DNA from: Edaphochlamys debaryana
Lineage: Eukaryota; Chlorophyta; Chlorophyceae; Chlamydomonadales
DNA length: 64,000 nucleotides
Reading direction: 5' to 3'
Assembly (NCBI GenBank): GCA_016858145.1
Contig: JAEHOE010000001.1
Span: forward strand, 3,162,001-3,226,000
Shown: piece after piece, positions 32,932 to 45,217 of the stretch
Position numbering within the stretch: the first letter of the stretch is position 1
How the letters are laid out: the number at the start of each line of letters is the position of its first letter
Translations under genes and position numbers: made by a program
The notes under the pieces: model-generated
Databases searched by the model: none
Seen by the model: the letters and a program-made list of their open reading frames with translations, nothing else
Told to the model about the DNA's origin: nothing

Positions 32932-34903
32932 CTACCGGCTGCTGAGCAACTCCCGGTAGGGCAACCCCTTGATCGCCTCGCACGTGTCCAGCAGGCGATC
33001 CATGCGCTGTTGCTCGTGCCGACTGGCACGGCCGTTGCTGCCTTCCGGCGGCGCCTGCTCCCCCGCGGGCAGCGCCTCGTCCTCCTCGCCGTCCCACAGC
33101 GCCTGCAGCACCTGCGGAGGGAGGCGGGCATGAAGGATCAAACAGGGCTGGCATAAAGCAAGACGTCCGCACGCTCGGCCAGCGCCGACCCCCACCTATC
33201 CGCCCGAAGAGCCAAACCGCCCTGCTGTTGATGCAGGCTCCGAAGCCCACACCATCTCGCCGGAAGGAGTTGAACTCCAGAATCCAGCAGGACCCCTGCC
33301 TCACCTGTTGCACTGCGTCCTCCCATCGCCACTGACACAGCCGCACGTCCAGGAAGGCGGCGGCCCCGGCGTCGCAGCACGTGTTGCCCCGGGCCTCCTC
33401 GGCGAGCCGCTGGGCCGCCGCCGCCACCGCCTCCGCCGCCGCAGGGCCGATGCACGAAAGCGCCACCGCTCCCGCGCTGGGGAGGCGCCGGAAGGCGCCG
33501 ATGCGGGGGCTGTTGACACCGGCCGGCGCCGCGCCCTGCACTTGCTTGCTCAGCTGCTGCAGCCACGCGCTGAGCGCGGCCGGAAAGACCATCAGCCCCC
33601 GCACCAGGGACCCGCGCAGGATCACGCTCGAGGCGCCGGGCCCTGGGCCCGAGTCCATTCGCTGCAGGGCCCGCTGCACCACCTCCGGGGCAGACAGCGC
33701 CGGCGGCAGGGACGTCCTGCTAGCCTCGTTGCCGCGTCCATGCAAGGTGATTGCGGCCTCGATCTGGCTCCTCAGGAGCAGCCTGGGCAGGCCCAGCAGC
33801 CTGGCCAGCTCCACGGCGCCCTCGCGGCCGGGCTCCATCATGAGCCCCGGCAGCTCCACGCGGTCACAGCGGGCGAAGAAGCCCATGGCTGCGCCCGGGT
33901 CGGAGAGGAGGCCCTGTGGGCTCAGCTGGCCGAGCTCGAGCAGCCGCATCCGGGGCCCCATGACACGGCTGGGGAGGACGGCCTCGGTCAGAAGGGCGGC
34001 GATCGCTGCGTACGTGATGTAGGAGGAGGGCGAGTCGTCGGTGGTCAGGTGAACCGCTTCCAGCGCTCCGGCGGCGGAGAGCTCGAAGCGGGTTTCCAGG
34101 TACTCGTTGCCCACGTGCGTCACCAGCAGGGACCGCAGCGGGGGCGCCGCCGCGTCCAGCAGCGCCAGCAGGCCCTCGTGGGAGAGCGCATTATGATCGC
34201 CGACGTCTGCTAAGATGACCAGCTCACGAAGGCACGTCAGCCTCCCGACAGCCGCAATCAGCACCGGCGCAGGGGGCCGGGCCCGGTCGCCGTAGCTGAG
34301 CGTGAGGCTGGTGAGGCGCCCCGCCATGTCGTCCGGGAGGCAGGCCAACAGGCTCTCCTCCGCCAGCGCCAGGCTGGACATGCACGGCAGGAGCGACAGC
34401 GCGTGGGAGGCGAGGGCCAGCTCCTGGCTGCCGCACGGGACCAGGAGCATGAGCTGCAGGGACTGTAGGGAGGGCAGGTACGACAGAATCTCCAGCAGTG
34501 CCTCGGCCCGGTAGCGGTCCAACATGGGGGAGAAGACCAGCGCAAACTCCTTGATGCGCCGACAGGCCTCGGCCGGGGTGCTGGCGAGGATGGCGGCCAC
34601 TGCCATGCGGCCTCTCCCGCTGGCTCGGAAGGTCACCTTCGTGCAGCACGGCCATCGGCAAAGCCAATGGCCGTCTTGGCTCATGCGCACGTGGACCGCC
34701 AGCGCCCCGGCCTCCAGGTCCACGTCCAGATCCGTGACCTGGCTGTCGATGACGTCACGAAGGTCCCTGCATGCCAGCCGCGCCCTTGGCAGGTCCGTCC
34801 TGAACAGGCCCTGGACCAGAGCCTCCCGAGCCTTGCTGGGCAGGATGCGCAGCACGTCGCCGAATGTGCTGCCGGCTGCAGGGCTCATTGCTGCGAAGGC
34901 CAT
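32932..34903 (-). CDS. F-box/LRR-like protein, tandem copy 1
   Basis: Two exons, 34903-33305 and 33111-32932 (donor CAACAG|gtgagg, acceptor ctccgcag, phase 0), encode 592 residues. The N-terminus has an F-box-like segment (FGDVLRILPSKAREALVQGL, then ARLACRDLRDVID), as in the large algal families where LACRxLRDxxD follows a degenerate F-box. It is followed by irregular leucine-rich stretches (LPSLQSLQLMLLV, LTSLTLSYGD, CLRELVILADVG). The C-terminal exon reads VLQALWDGEEDEALP and ends in RMDRLLDTCEAIKGLP. Its closest relative is the next gene upstream (36125-38114), with collinear sequence and the same intron. F-box proteins normally recruit targets to SCF ubiquitin ligases; that role here is inferred. 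A second in-frame ATG lies five codons downstream. The first is used because it extends the reading without loss. Confidence 0.75.
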
Positions 34904-36124
34904 TAGCTGCTTCCGAGGATGGGTGATGACCTGTCTGCACGAGGGCGGGGCCGGGTGAGACGGGGAGCGGGAAGGCAGGTCAGTTGGGGCTTGGGGGTCA
35001 GCGCGTGGGGAGGGCGGATGGTCAGAGATGTGTGGGACGCACTCGAGGCTCGAGACAAGCAGGACCAGTGACGCCTGTGAGCTGACTTGGAACTCGAAGG
35101 TCCTCGAGCGCACAATCCGCGAGAGTTGTTGTGCCTCGTGCCGACCTTAACGATGGAACACACTTGGTTCGACAAGCTCCCAATGACACTTCTCGTGGCT
35201 CAAAGTGATGCTGAGCTCAGCGAGGCGGCTTGCACTTCCGCGTGGTACGCTGGTCCGCGGCAAACCGACACCATGCTAAGGTCTTCTTTCAGCTCAAAGG
35301 CTCCTACGCATCGGCAAGCTATAACGAATTCAAGTCCATCACTATGTCAGAGCGGCGTGATAAAAGGGCTGGGGGGGTTGACTACGCGTTGACTTGCCAT
35401 GCAGTGGCGGGATCCCGCGCCTTGACCCTTGAGGCCCTTGACGCCCGTGCCTGTGGCCCCTTCGGTGCCCGTACAGCGGTTCCGGCCTCACCTCACCTCA
35501 GCTCAGCCCAGCTCAGCTCAGGGTTGACCAAGCACACCCTGTGCTGCTGCAACAGCATGGCGGGATTCACACGTGGGCCCGTGCCAGCAGGCTTTGTCTC
35601 ATCCGCACATGATGGCCATAGAGGACGGGACCACGCTTGTCTGTCCAGCACAGATTGATGGTCTACCACAACAGCAAGCAACAGCAAGCCGGTAACTCCA
35701 GCATACGGTGGACGTGTTCAAATGCATCCCCGATTGCATGGTCCGCGCCCGGTCTGCGCATACCGCTCCATGTAGCGCCAGAAAGCCTCGCAGCTTGTGT
35801 ACTGCGCGGGGGCTATGTACCGCATGCCCTGCCCCGACACACCGCTTTGCTGCATCCCCGGGGGCCCGCACAGCCTACTTCGGCCCACCATGCCCAGCGC
35901 CTCCATAATCTATCACGATAGACCAGTACTTCACGCCATGGACATCCCTCCTGCTCCTGCGTCGCACTTGTCCTCTTCAACCGAATTCCGAGGCCTACCT
36001 GCACAACCCGTAACCCTCAGCCTCTCCCGCCACAACCCTTGCATACTCACCCCTGCACATCCCACAACCCACTTCCCCGTTCACAACTCTTGCACCGGCG
36101 CCATGGTAGACAACTCGTACGCCG
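34904..36124. other. Intergenic region between tandem F-box-like copies
   Basis: About 1.2 kb with 5' flank of copy 1 and 3' flank of copy 2. A possible 5' UTR acceptor (gtgcag) precedes copy 1. A short cagctc-type tandem occurs near 35498-35522. No exon seen. Confidence 0.4.
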
Positions 36125-38114
36125 CTACAGTATAGACACGAACGAGGGCAGCTCCTTGAGCGCCTCGCACGTGTCCAGCAGGCGGCCCATGCGCTGCAGC
36201 TCGTGCCGAGTGGCGCGGCCGTCGTTGCCTTCCGGTGGCGCCGGTTCCGCCGCGGGCAGCGCCTCGTCCTCCTCGCCGTCCCACAGCGCCTGCAGCACCT
36301 GCGAAGGGGGGTGGGCTGGCAGATAACGCACCAGATCGCGCACCTACCAAACGAGCTAGGTCCCCCTGAGCCTGCATGGCACTCCGTCCGAGGTGCGTGC
36401 CCCAGTCCGTCTGCAAACACGTAAGCTCCTGCTGGCGGCTAGCTGCCCCAACCTTCCTCAACCGAGTGAGCGCCACGGCCCAGGACAGCGAGCTCAGCCG
36501 GGCGCCAAGCACCGCGGCCGCCCCTCCGCCGGCGCCACCTGTGTCGGTGCCGCTGGCCTGCGCCGCCAGCCGCTGCGCCTCCGCCGCCACGACAGCCGCC
36601 GCCGCGTCCGAGAAACAGGTGAGCAGGACGGTCCCAGCTGTTGGTAACGAAAGGAACGAACAGAGGAGGCCGTGGCCGGCTGGTTGCGGCGGCGCTAGCA
36701 ACCGCGCCTGCTCGCCCAGCTGGTTCAGCCACGCGCGTAGGGCTGGCGGGCAGGCCATCAGGCCCCGTATCAGGGACCCGCGCAGCATGAGGACCGGGCG
36801 GTGGAAGGAGAACGGGTCGGTATACGCGGCAGAGGACTCCATGCGCTCCAGCAATCGCTCCAATAGCGCAGCAGAGGACAGCACCGGCGGCAGCGAGGTG
36901 CGGGTGCCGTCCCCGCTGTCCGGTGGCGGCGCCGACATGAGGTGAAGGTCCATGTCCAGCATGTTGTCCCTGGACTTCACACGCAAGCACCCCGGCATGC
37001 CCAGCAGCCTGGCCAGCTCCACACCGCCCTCGTGGCTGGGCCCCACGACCAGGGTTTGCACCACCACTTGGTCGCAGCGCGCGAAGAAGCCCACGGCTGC
37101 GCCCGTGTCGGGGAGGTATCCCTCCGGGCCCAGAGTGGTCAAGTCGAGCAGCCGCAGCCGGGGCCCCAGCACGCGGCTGGGAAGGATGGCCGTGGTCAGG
37201 AGGCTTGCCAGTACCGAGTACGTCACATGGGCGCTGGAGTTGGAGCAGACGTAGACGGAGTCAAGGGTGCCGGCATCGAGGCAGAAGTCGATGCCAAGCT
37301 TGCTTTGCCCGACGCCGCTCAGGCGCACTTCTTGAACGGAGGGTGGCAGTGCGTCCAAGAGCGAGCGAAGGCCGTCCAGTGCAATCGGATCGAAGCCATC
37401 CGGATGGAACTCCAGCTCCACCAGGAGGGGCATGGTCGAGACCGCCGCGGTCAGCAACGCAACAGGCTCGTTGGAATCCCGGTCGCTTGAGATGACCCGG
37501 AGACCGGTGAGGTGCGGCGCCAGGCCCTCGGGTATGCAGCGCAGGAACCCCGCGTCCCCCAGCGACAGGCAAGAGAGGCTGGGCAGGAGCGACAGCGCGT
37601 GGGCGGTGAGGGCCTGCTCGAGGACGTCCGCTTCGCTGGGTGCCGAGACGTTGAGGCTCAGGTTCTCGAGGGAGGGAAGGAGCGGCAGGAAGCCCAGCAA
37701 CACATGGCCGGGGAGAGGGATCTCGCCTTCGGTTCCATGCATGGATAACGCCTTGATGCGGCCTCGCGCCTCGGCCGGCGCGCTGGCGAAGAGGGCGCTC
37801 AGCATTTGGGGCCCCGCCTGCCCCAGGTTCAGGGACACATGGCTGCATGTGGGCCAGCGACGCAGCCAGTGGCCCCCCTCGCACATGAGCACCAGGTCGC
37901 CTGGAGGGCGGCTGCCTTCTTCCAGAGTGACAGCGATGGACCAGATCTGGCCATCGATGAGATCGCGCAGATCACGGCAAGCGAGCCGGGCTTGCCCCTT
38001 GTCTCGTGTCCCGAGGGTTGAGGTGAGCGCCGCACGCGCAGCGCAGGGCAGGATGCGCAGCAGGTCGCTGAACGTGCAGCCTCCGGCCGCAAGGGGCGCC
38101 GCAGTTGAAGCCAT
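36125..38114 (-). CDS. F-box/LRR-like protein, tandem copy 2
   Basis: Two exons, 38114-36453 and 36298-36125 (donor AGGAAG|gttggg, acceptor ccttcgcag, phase 0), encode 611 residues. Same architecture as the downstream copy: FSDLLRILPCAARAALTSTL, ARLACRDLRDLIDGQ, LRRWP, leucine-rich middle (LPSLENLSLNVS, LPSLSCLSLGDAG), LPSRVLGPRLRLLDL, VGFFARCDQV, LRGSLIRGLM, and a C-terminal exon reading VLQALWDGEEDEALP and ending in RMGRLLDTCEALKELP. The C-terminal exon is far more similar between the two copies than the N-terminal LRR part, suggesting either stronger constraint or gene conversion there. The ATG choice is supported by the alignment with copy 1. Confidence 0.75.
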
Positions 38115-38734
38115 TGGGCACGGGGGCTGCTGGGACGTGGGGGGCAAGGGAGGGATGTAGGCGAGTGGGATGTCGACATATAGACTTGCGTCGACGACAC
38201 GTGTGGCCCAGGCCTCGCCCCGACACGTACATCGTTGCTGCTCGCACACTGCGGAAGCGCCAGATAAGTGAACTGACGCGCCTGCTCACCCTGAGATAAA
38301 TCGGCAGATTCCTTTAAGCGGAGCGCAGCCGCTAAGTAGTGCAATTGCCGGTGGCCCCACTAGATGCAGCAGAGCTGTGGAACTCCAAACAGCGTGCCGA
38401 CGTGAATCTGTCGCCAGTTTGCTGGTCTCAGCGCTGGTCTCGTCTCCGACGGTGCGGGTACCCCCTTGGTGTTGGAGCAACTATGGCGTAGCTATGTATA
38501 CACACGTGTTCTCGCTAGGCTTTCACCTCCCGTCCCGCTCGTATTCAGCCCCAAAACACACACACACGCCCCGGCCCCCCCAGCACCTCCGGGCATGCCC
38601 CGGTGTGTTGCTGCTCCGCGCTTGCCCAGGATCCTCACACCGACAGAATGCCCCGAGGCCCACCCCCCAAGCCTACTGAAACTGAGCGCGCCTGTGTGTT
38701 GCTGCTGAAGGCTGGACCGGTGCACACCCCTTTG
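38115..38734. other. Intergenic region, 620 bp
   Basis: 5' flank of F-box-like copy 2 and 3' flank of the MYND gene. Includes a short (CA)n run near 38555. No gene seen. Confidence 0.4.
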
Positions 38735-41700
38735 TCACAGCTCTCCACTTTCAAGGGCAAGACTTTCGTGGCCCTGGGGCGCCACGGGGTGTCTCCTAAC
38801 GAGGACGCTAGGCCGGCCTGGCCGGCCTCTGCCAGCAGTCCTCTCTCCATCTCCTGAGCCATGGTTGGGCCCTCGGAAGGAGCCTCCACATGTCAGCCCC
38901 GCGGTCAGCCCATGCAGGGAGGTCCAATCGCAGTCGAGTTCTGCAATCCCGCCGGCGTACAACGGCAGATCCCCAGCCCCCCGCACCATCATGCGCATAC
39001 TTGTACATCCAATCGCCCCGCCGCCCGACCCAGTACTACTCTCTGCACTCTGCTTGCGCCAGCCACGCCGCCATCGCCCCGCATTCAGGTGCCCTCCGCG
39101 CCAGTGTGCCCGCTGGCAGGCGGCCCCGCAGTACCGTACCGTCTTGCAGCCGCCGCACCGCTTGAGCGGCAGGTCCGCCTCCCTCCGGCCCCCGAACGAC
39201 GCACACGCCGGGCCGCCGCACACCACCAGCTGCGTCAGAGCCTTTCCCGCTGGCGGCGCCGCCAGAAGGGGCGGCAGCGGCGCCGCCAGCACGGCAGCAG
39301 TTGCCCCCGCGCCTGTAAGCGTAGCAGTCCCCTCCCCCGACCGCGGTAGGAACAGTCTACCCACTGTGGCAGGCGGGGGCCCCAGCTCGCGCCGCCACCG
39401 AGCGTCCAGCCACTCCAGGAGGGCAGCGGCGGCCCGGCTGATACCCTCATTGGATGAGAGACCGTCGCCGTTGCCGCTGTCCAGGTCAGCGGTGAGGCTG
39501 CCCACCCCGCCCTGCGCTGCACGGAGCAGCGCCAGACCGGACATAGCTCCGCTCTCAGAGTTCTCCGACTCGGCAGCTGCCGGCGACTGCATGGCCGCGG
39601 GCCAGGCCTGCGCCAGGCAGCCACGTTCCCCTGCCTCGGTGGGCCCCACCTCCCAGGCATCCGCATTGCTGTCGCGTGGAGGCGGCAGCAGCCAGCACCG
39701 AACGCGCGAGGCGAGGCGTGGGGAGTGCGCGGCCAGCCTCAGCAGGGTGCGCGGCAGGAACCGCATGAGTACAGCCTGCCACTCTTCCGTCTTCGCAGCC
39801 GCCGGCGCCGGTGCCGGTGCCGGTGCCGGTGCCGGTGCCGGTGCCGGTGCCGGTGCCGGTGCCGGTGCCGGTGCCGGTGCCGGTGCCGGTGCCGGTGCCG
39901 GTGCCGGTGCCGGTGCCTGCTTCCTCCAGGCGCACAGCAGCTTGCAGCCCGCAGCCACCAGGCGGTGGGGCTGCGCGGCCAGCAGGCGGTCCTCAGCCTC
40001 CGGGTGGCCGGCTACACAGGTTCGGCACAGCAAGACGATATAGGCGAGGCATGGGAACATGAGGGCCCTTTCCGGCGGCGCCGGCCCGGCCACGCTTGCG
40101 GCCGCCGCCGCCACCGCCGCCGCCGTCCCGCCCGCCGCCACTGCGGCCAGTCTGCACCCCGCCTGCAGCAGGTAGGTCTCCAGCTCGTCAGCCAGGGCGC
40201 CCCACTCGGCAGCGCCGGGGCTGGGCAGCGCTGCCCCGCCGCCAGATGCGGCAGCACCACTGGCAAGTTCACGCCCTTGTGAGGCATCTGGGCTGGCGGC
40301 CGCCGCACTTGTGACGCCGATTTTGGTCCCCGTTTCGTGGACGGCTTCCGGGCCGTCCCTGGCGTTAATGCGGACTGCCGCGTCCCCAGCTTCGCAGCTT
40401 CTTGCGCCATCGGTTGCTGACGGGGGACTGGAGGAGGCCGCGGCACCGGTGCATGCCCCGTCCCTGCCAACCTGTGGTCGGGAGCTCGCACCCGCGCTGT
40501 CGGCGGCTTGTGCGGCAGTTGTGGCACGGGTGCCGTCAGCGGCTGCGTCGCTGTGGGCGGCTCCCGAGCTGTCCGCGGCTTTTGACTCGGCGACTGATGC
40601 TGTGTCGCTGCTGCCGCTTGCGGTGCTGGCCGCTGCAGGTGACGTGCGGGACGTGCCGCTGCCAGGGTCAGAGGCGGAAGCCGGGGCTGCCCGTGCCCCC
40701 TGGCTCGAGGCCGGCTTAAGCGTCTTCTCACGCTGCGCCCTGAGGACCCTGATGCAGACGGCGAGCGCCCTGCAGCTGTGTCGCAGCGCCACCACCTCCC
40801 CTGACGGTTGCGGCCCGGTGCTACCAGGCGGCGCCGCTGCCGCTCCCGCCGCTCCCCCTTGCCCTGCTGTTGCCGCCCCAACCCCCGCCGCTGCCGCATT
40901 CCCTCCCTCGCCTGCAGCCGGCTCCTCCGGCCTCAAGGCTGCCTGCTTAATCAGCGGCGCTCCCGCCGCATCCTCCTCGAGCTGCCTCGCCGCTGCTGCC
41001 TCCGCCGCCTCCGCCGCAGCCGCCGCCGCATCCCCTCCCTCGGCTGCGGCCTGCTCCTCTGGCGCCACGGCTGCCTGCTGAGTCAGCCCCGCTCCCGCTG
41101 CAGCCTCATTAAGCTGCCATGGTGATGCCACCTGCGCTGCAGCCGCCTCCGCCTCCGCCTCTAGCTTTCCGGCCAGCGCCAGCGCCCGCTTCGCGACCGT
41201 CAGCGCCAGATCCCCCACATCGCCCAGGCCCAGGCAGGGCCCATCCCGGCCCAGGGAGGCCCCACCGCCGCCGCCCTTCTCCGCAGGCGCCAGTGGCTCA
41301 AGGCCCAGCAGCTCCACCACGGCCACTACCTTCAACGGCACGGGCCCCAGCAGGCGGGCCAGCTGCCGGTCCTCGGCGGACGCGCCGGGGGCCGCGGCCC
41401 CGTCTGCTGCTGCGTAGGCGAGGCGCAGCGCGTGGTCCAGGGAGGCGCCCAGGCCCGCGCGGCGCAGGCCGGGCAGGACTGCATCCCGCCCCACGCCGCC
41501 ATCCTCTACTGTTGTGTGTTGCCCCACGGTGTTCGCGGGGGGCGGCGCTGAGCCTGCAGGGCGAGGGAGGAGCTAGTCATCAGCCGCTCCCAGGCAGGTC
41601 CGCACTTCAGAGCGTTCCCAATGCCCCTCCCCCCCCTGCATCCGAGGATGCATCCTGCTCAATCTCTCTGGAAGCCCCGCCTCCTACCCGCCCCCTCCTC

Positions 41701-43875
41701 ACCCGCACTCCGCCACGCCTTCCAAAGGCCCCTGGCCACGCCCTCCACGCGGGATAGCGCTGAGACCACGCCCTGCGCGCCGTACACATCAGCCTCGGCC
41801 CCGGAGGCCCCCGCCACCGCGGCTGCGGCCTGCGGGGAAGGGCGTGATGGGGAATCAAATGCTCGTGCCAACAAGCAGACCCGCCCTGTCTGGAGCTCAG
41901 CTGTCGAGCGGACTTTCTTTCGTAAGACACAGAAACGGACAGAGCACAGAGACACAGAAGACACAGAAACGCACAGAGCAATGGCACCTACGGCGCGAAG
42001 CAACCCACCGCAGAGCTCCCCCACTCCTGAGCAGGTCTTGCCGGCACCTCCAGTGCTGCCGCCAGGGCCCACGCCGCAGCCTCGGCCCAGTGCGGCGCCG
42101 CGGGGGAGGCCCAGACGGTCGCCAGCTGGCCGGTGTCCAGTAGGTGGAACAGGACGGGGTTCTGTTGGGCGGGAAGGGCCGATGCGGGCAGGACCAACGC
42201 ACGTACCGCTGCTTACACAACGGGAGGAGCTCGAACGCACAGGGCAAGGGGAATGGTCATGCACTTGAAGGGTGCTTCGTCAAGCCCACCCCGCCAGGCT
42301 CCGTACACACCTGCTCGGTTGGTCGCTTCTTCTCCTTTGGGCCGTAGATGCCCCACAGCCCCTGGCCGCGGGTCAGCCGGCACACGGCCTCCGCTGTGCG
42401 AGCAGTCAGCCTCGCCAGCTGCAGCTCGGGCGCCACGCCCGGCTCGGGCGGCAGGCGGCCGCCATCAGCCATGTCCACCATGCCATGTTGGGCGTTTTGC
42501 CAGAGACCGAGCGACGCCAACGGAATGCACCCATTTAGTTGCGCCAGGCCTGCGGTCATGCTTGGGGTCCCATAGAGGCGGCGGAAGGAACCGCTGTACT
42601 CCTCGTGCCCCTCCTCGCTGCCGGGCCCCAAGCCCGCCTGCTCCCACATGCCCTCCAGCATTGCCAGCCGTAGCTCCGACACCTCGGGCTGCCCCAGTGC
42701 CTCCCCCAGCGCTGCGGCGGCCTCGGCGGCACCCGGGCGGACCCCAAGGCCCAGCGCCATGGCGGGGGCCATGAAGAACGTGAGGCCCTCCAGGTAGACC
42801 TCAGCGGGAGCGCTCTGGTGTTCAGGCTTCAGGTCTCTGGGCGTCGCAACGGCAGAGCGCCTGCTCTGCCCGAGCAAGCAGTGGGAGGCCGGACCCGGAC
42901 ACGTCATGACAGCCCTGGCGGCCGCTGCCGCCAGCCCCGAGTCACGGAGCGCCTGGGCGAGCTGTGTGACGGGCTCCGGCACGGGCTGATCACCGATGCT
43001 CTCTAGGTATTGCATTGCGTCACCGATGTGATGGCCCATCAGCTTCACGACGGTCCGGAAGCCCTGCGAGCCCGCGAGGGCGAGGAAGGCGCACGCCTTG
43101 GCGCAGGCGGGGGCCGTGGCGCGGGGGCTCCTGACGCCCGCCGCCAGCGCCTGCGGTCCCGGCAGCGCCATGTGCCGGGCCAGGTCCGCCATGCCCCGTG
43201 CGGCCTGGGCCAGGGCCGTCAGCGGGGCCGTGTCGAGCAGGACGGCGGCGTGTGGCCCGATGGTGGACCAGTCCTGGACCCCCTGGATGATGAACAGGGG
43301 CGCCAGACAGAGGCTGAGCGCTGTGCCAGCCGCTTCGCTGGCGACGCAGGCCGCGTCGGCGGTGTTGCACAGCGCCCAGGCGGAGGTGGCCTCGGAGGCG
43401 GTGGCGATGCGGGCGGGCAGGGCGCGGAGGGTGCGCAGCAGCCAGGCCGCCACCCCGGCCTGCTGGGCGGCGGTCAGCCACAGCGCCGCCCCGCCATCCT
43501 CTACTGTTGTGTGTTGAACCCAGGCGTCCTTGTAGCCAAGCGACTTGGCGAGGTCCAGCAGAGTGCGTCTGGCATCCTGGAATGCCCGGGTCCTGTCGGG
43601 GACCGGGGAGGAGGCAACGGGGGGCATCGCGGGTGGGGTGAGGCGGGGCACGGACGCGGGGAGGAGGGGGCCGCCTTTCCTCTTGTATCATGCCACCCCA
43701 CCGACCTGCGAATCACCTCCCGCTGTGGAGGCTGCCACAGGCTGCGCTCTATGAAGACGTTCACAGCCCGCTCGGCGCACAGCATGTAAGCAAGCCATGC
43801 CTTCTCCAGCTGCGTCGGCGTCACCATCGGGTTTGCGAGGATATGTGCGTAAGTTGAAGGTAGGTTATGGCGCAT
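38735..43875 (-). CDS. Large MYND-finger protein
   Basis: Five exons: 43875-43706, 43592-42311, 42161-42009, 41829-41703, 41553-38735; 1516 residues with all phases consistent (2, 0, 0, 1). The first exon (starts MRHNLPSTYAHILANPM) was added because its donor CGCAG|gtcggt joins the acceptor ccccgacag in frame. The middle is Ala-rich helical sequence with NPVLFHLLDTGQLATVW and LRYIVLLCRT-type segments seen in the algal MYND family, and an (Ala-Pro)18 spacer. A zinc finger near residues 1355-1400 reads CGGPAC, then LKRCGGCKTVRYCGAACQRA followed by HWRGGH, which matches the algal MYND pattern (C-x4-C ... C-x2-C ... YC-x3-C ... H). The expected final Cys after GGH is not in frame: the reading continues HLNAGRW to a stop at 38735, so the 3' end may be wrong or the finger altered. 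MYND fingers bind Pro-rich peptides; the role is otherwise unknown. Confidence 0.72.
39810..39917 (-). repeat. (GGTGCC)18 coding hexanucleotide repeat
   Basis: Eighteen uninterrupted GGTGCC units (108 bp) encode an (Ala-Pro)n rod on the minus strand in the MYND gene. Perfect repetition implies recent expansion. Confidence 0.9.
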
Positions 43876-45217
43876 TTGTGGTGGGTGGCCACTCAGCCGC
43901 CTTGTAGGAGGACATGTCGGTTGAGAGAGAATTGCGTTCAAGGACCAGGCCCTAGCTGGCCATCGCCGATGCGCATGAAATGAGTGTGTGCTGGCACGCC
44001 TTTAGTTTCATGGCCTGATGCATGCCTGACTGACCACGCCTTGCCGGCATGCTGGCACCCCTGACCACCCTTTCCGGCACTTACGCCCCGTTGTCTATAA
44101 TAACCCCTACCCCTCGGCGGCCACTTCACGCGTTTCCCACGGGTGGGCGTCCCGACTCTTGCCGCAAAGGGTTGCCGGCAACCAAAAGCTGCCATACGAT
44201 GGCGCAGCAGTCAAGGGTGAAGAACGTTGGAGCCGCAGGGTTTCGTGTCATAAGCCTCCTCCTGCCCCCTCCTGCGCTGTCGTCCCAGGCCTGCCCCAGT
44301 AGTCGAGTTCAGTAGCTCACTCCTTACTGTTGAATGCTGTTCAGGCTGCGTTCCATTCACACGGGGCCTGCCCGAGCACGGTTGAGCTTCCCCACGCAGC
44401 GAGGCGACCGCTTCCCTTTGGCTAGGTCCACACCCCACCGCCACCAGCCACTGTCCCACCAGCATCCATCGCGCGCATAGCGTCGCTCCCTCGGCACCAC
44501 CACACGGGAAGCACTCCCCACAGACCGCACGACATGCGTGCACCTCGTTCCTTGACAGCCGGCGAAGAGTCGCTCCTAGGCATCGCGCACCTCACGCAAG
44601 TTGCACGGTACAAACACTACGGTACAGCAGCAGCCACGTACAGCTCCGGGCCCGGGACAAACTAGAAGCCCGTGAAGCGCCCACCGTACGGTAATCGAGC
44701 TGCCTTGCCACCCTCAGTATCCACCCCCAACCCAAGGAACACCGCCAATCGGCGCGTGCATGACGCCGCGAATGAGCAGTCGTGTCCATCAGTCCAATCA
44801 TCCCACGCACCAACACTTGTCGGCCTTTTGTCCCGGTCCGTGGCACTTGCTGCAAGCGAGCGCAGGCGCCCTAGTCAGCACTCAACAAGGCATCCCGCCA
44901 CGTCGCGCGCGCTGCACCGACGCTGCCACCCACCCCCGCCCGTCCACCGTCACCACATAGCCCGCGAGCCCACCCCCGCCCTCTCCAGTCCTACTGGGCG
45001 GTCCCTCGCTGCCCCGGCTCGGGCCGCCTGCTGCAAGCGGCCGTGGCCCGTCATCATTCTTCCGCTGCGCCCCGCCTTCCATGCATCCCTGCATCACAAC
45101 GGCCCCGCTCGCCTCCGCTGCCACCCGGCCTGGTCCGCGCCGCAAGCTCCGAAGCCGCTACACCCTGAGGGCCCCTCTAGGGGCCCAAAGCTTTGTTAGC
45201 CAACCCCCATGGGGGCC
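43876..45217. other. Intergenic region, 1.3 kb
   Basis: Upstream of the MYND gene and downstream of the PWWP gene. No exon chain. Positions 44082-44107 carry a 26-bp sequence present in inverted orientation at 21258-21283. Confidence 0.4.

Noticed and set aside
39725..40282. Plus-strand frame with (Arg-Cys)n
   Set aside because: Produced by the GGTGCC hexanucleotide array, which lies in the minus-strand MYND exon.
41986..42008. Extension of MYND exon 3 to a donor at 41987 and a nonsense codon before it
   Set aside because: That reading would place TAG in frame. The upstream donor gtgggt at 42008 gives the correct phase 0 without a stop, so no nonsense mutation needs to be invoked.
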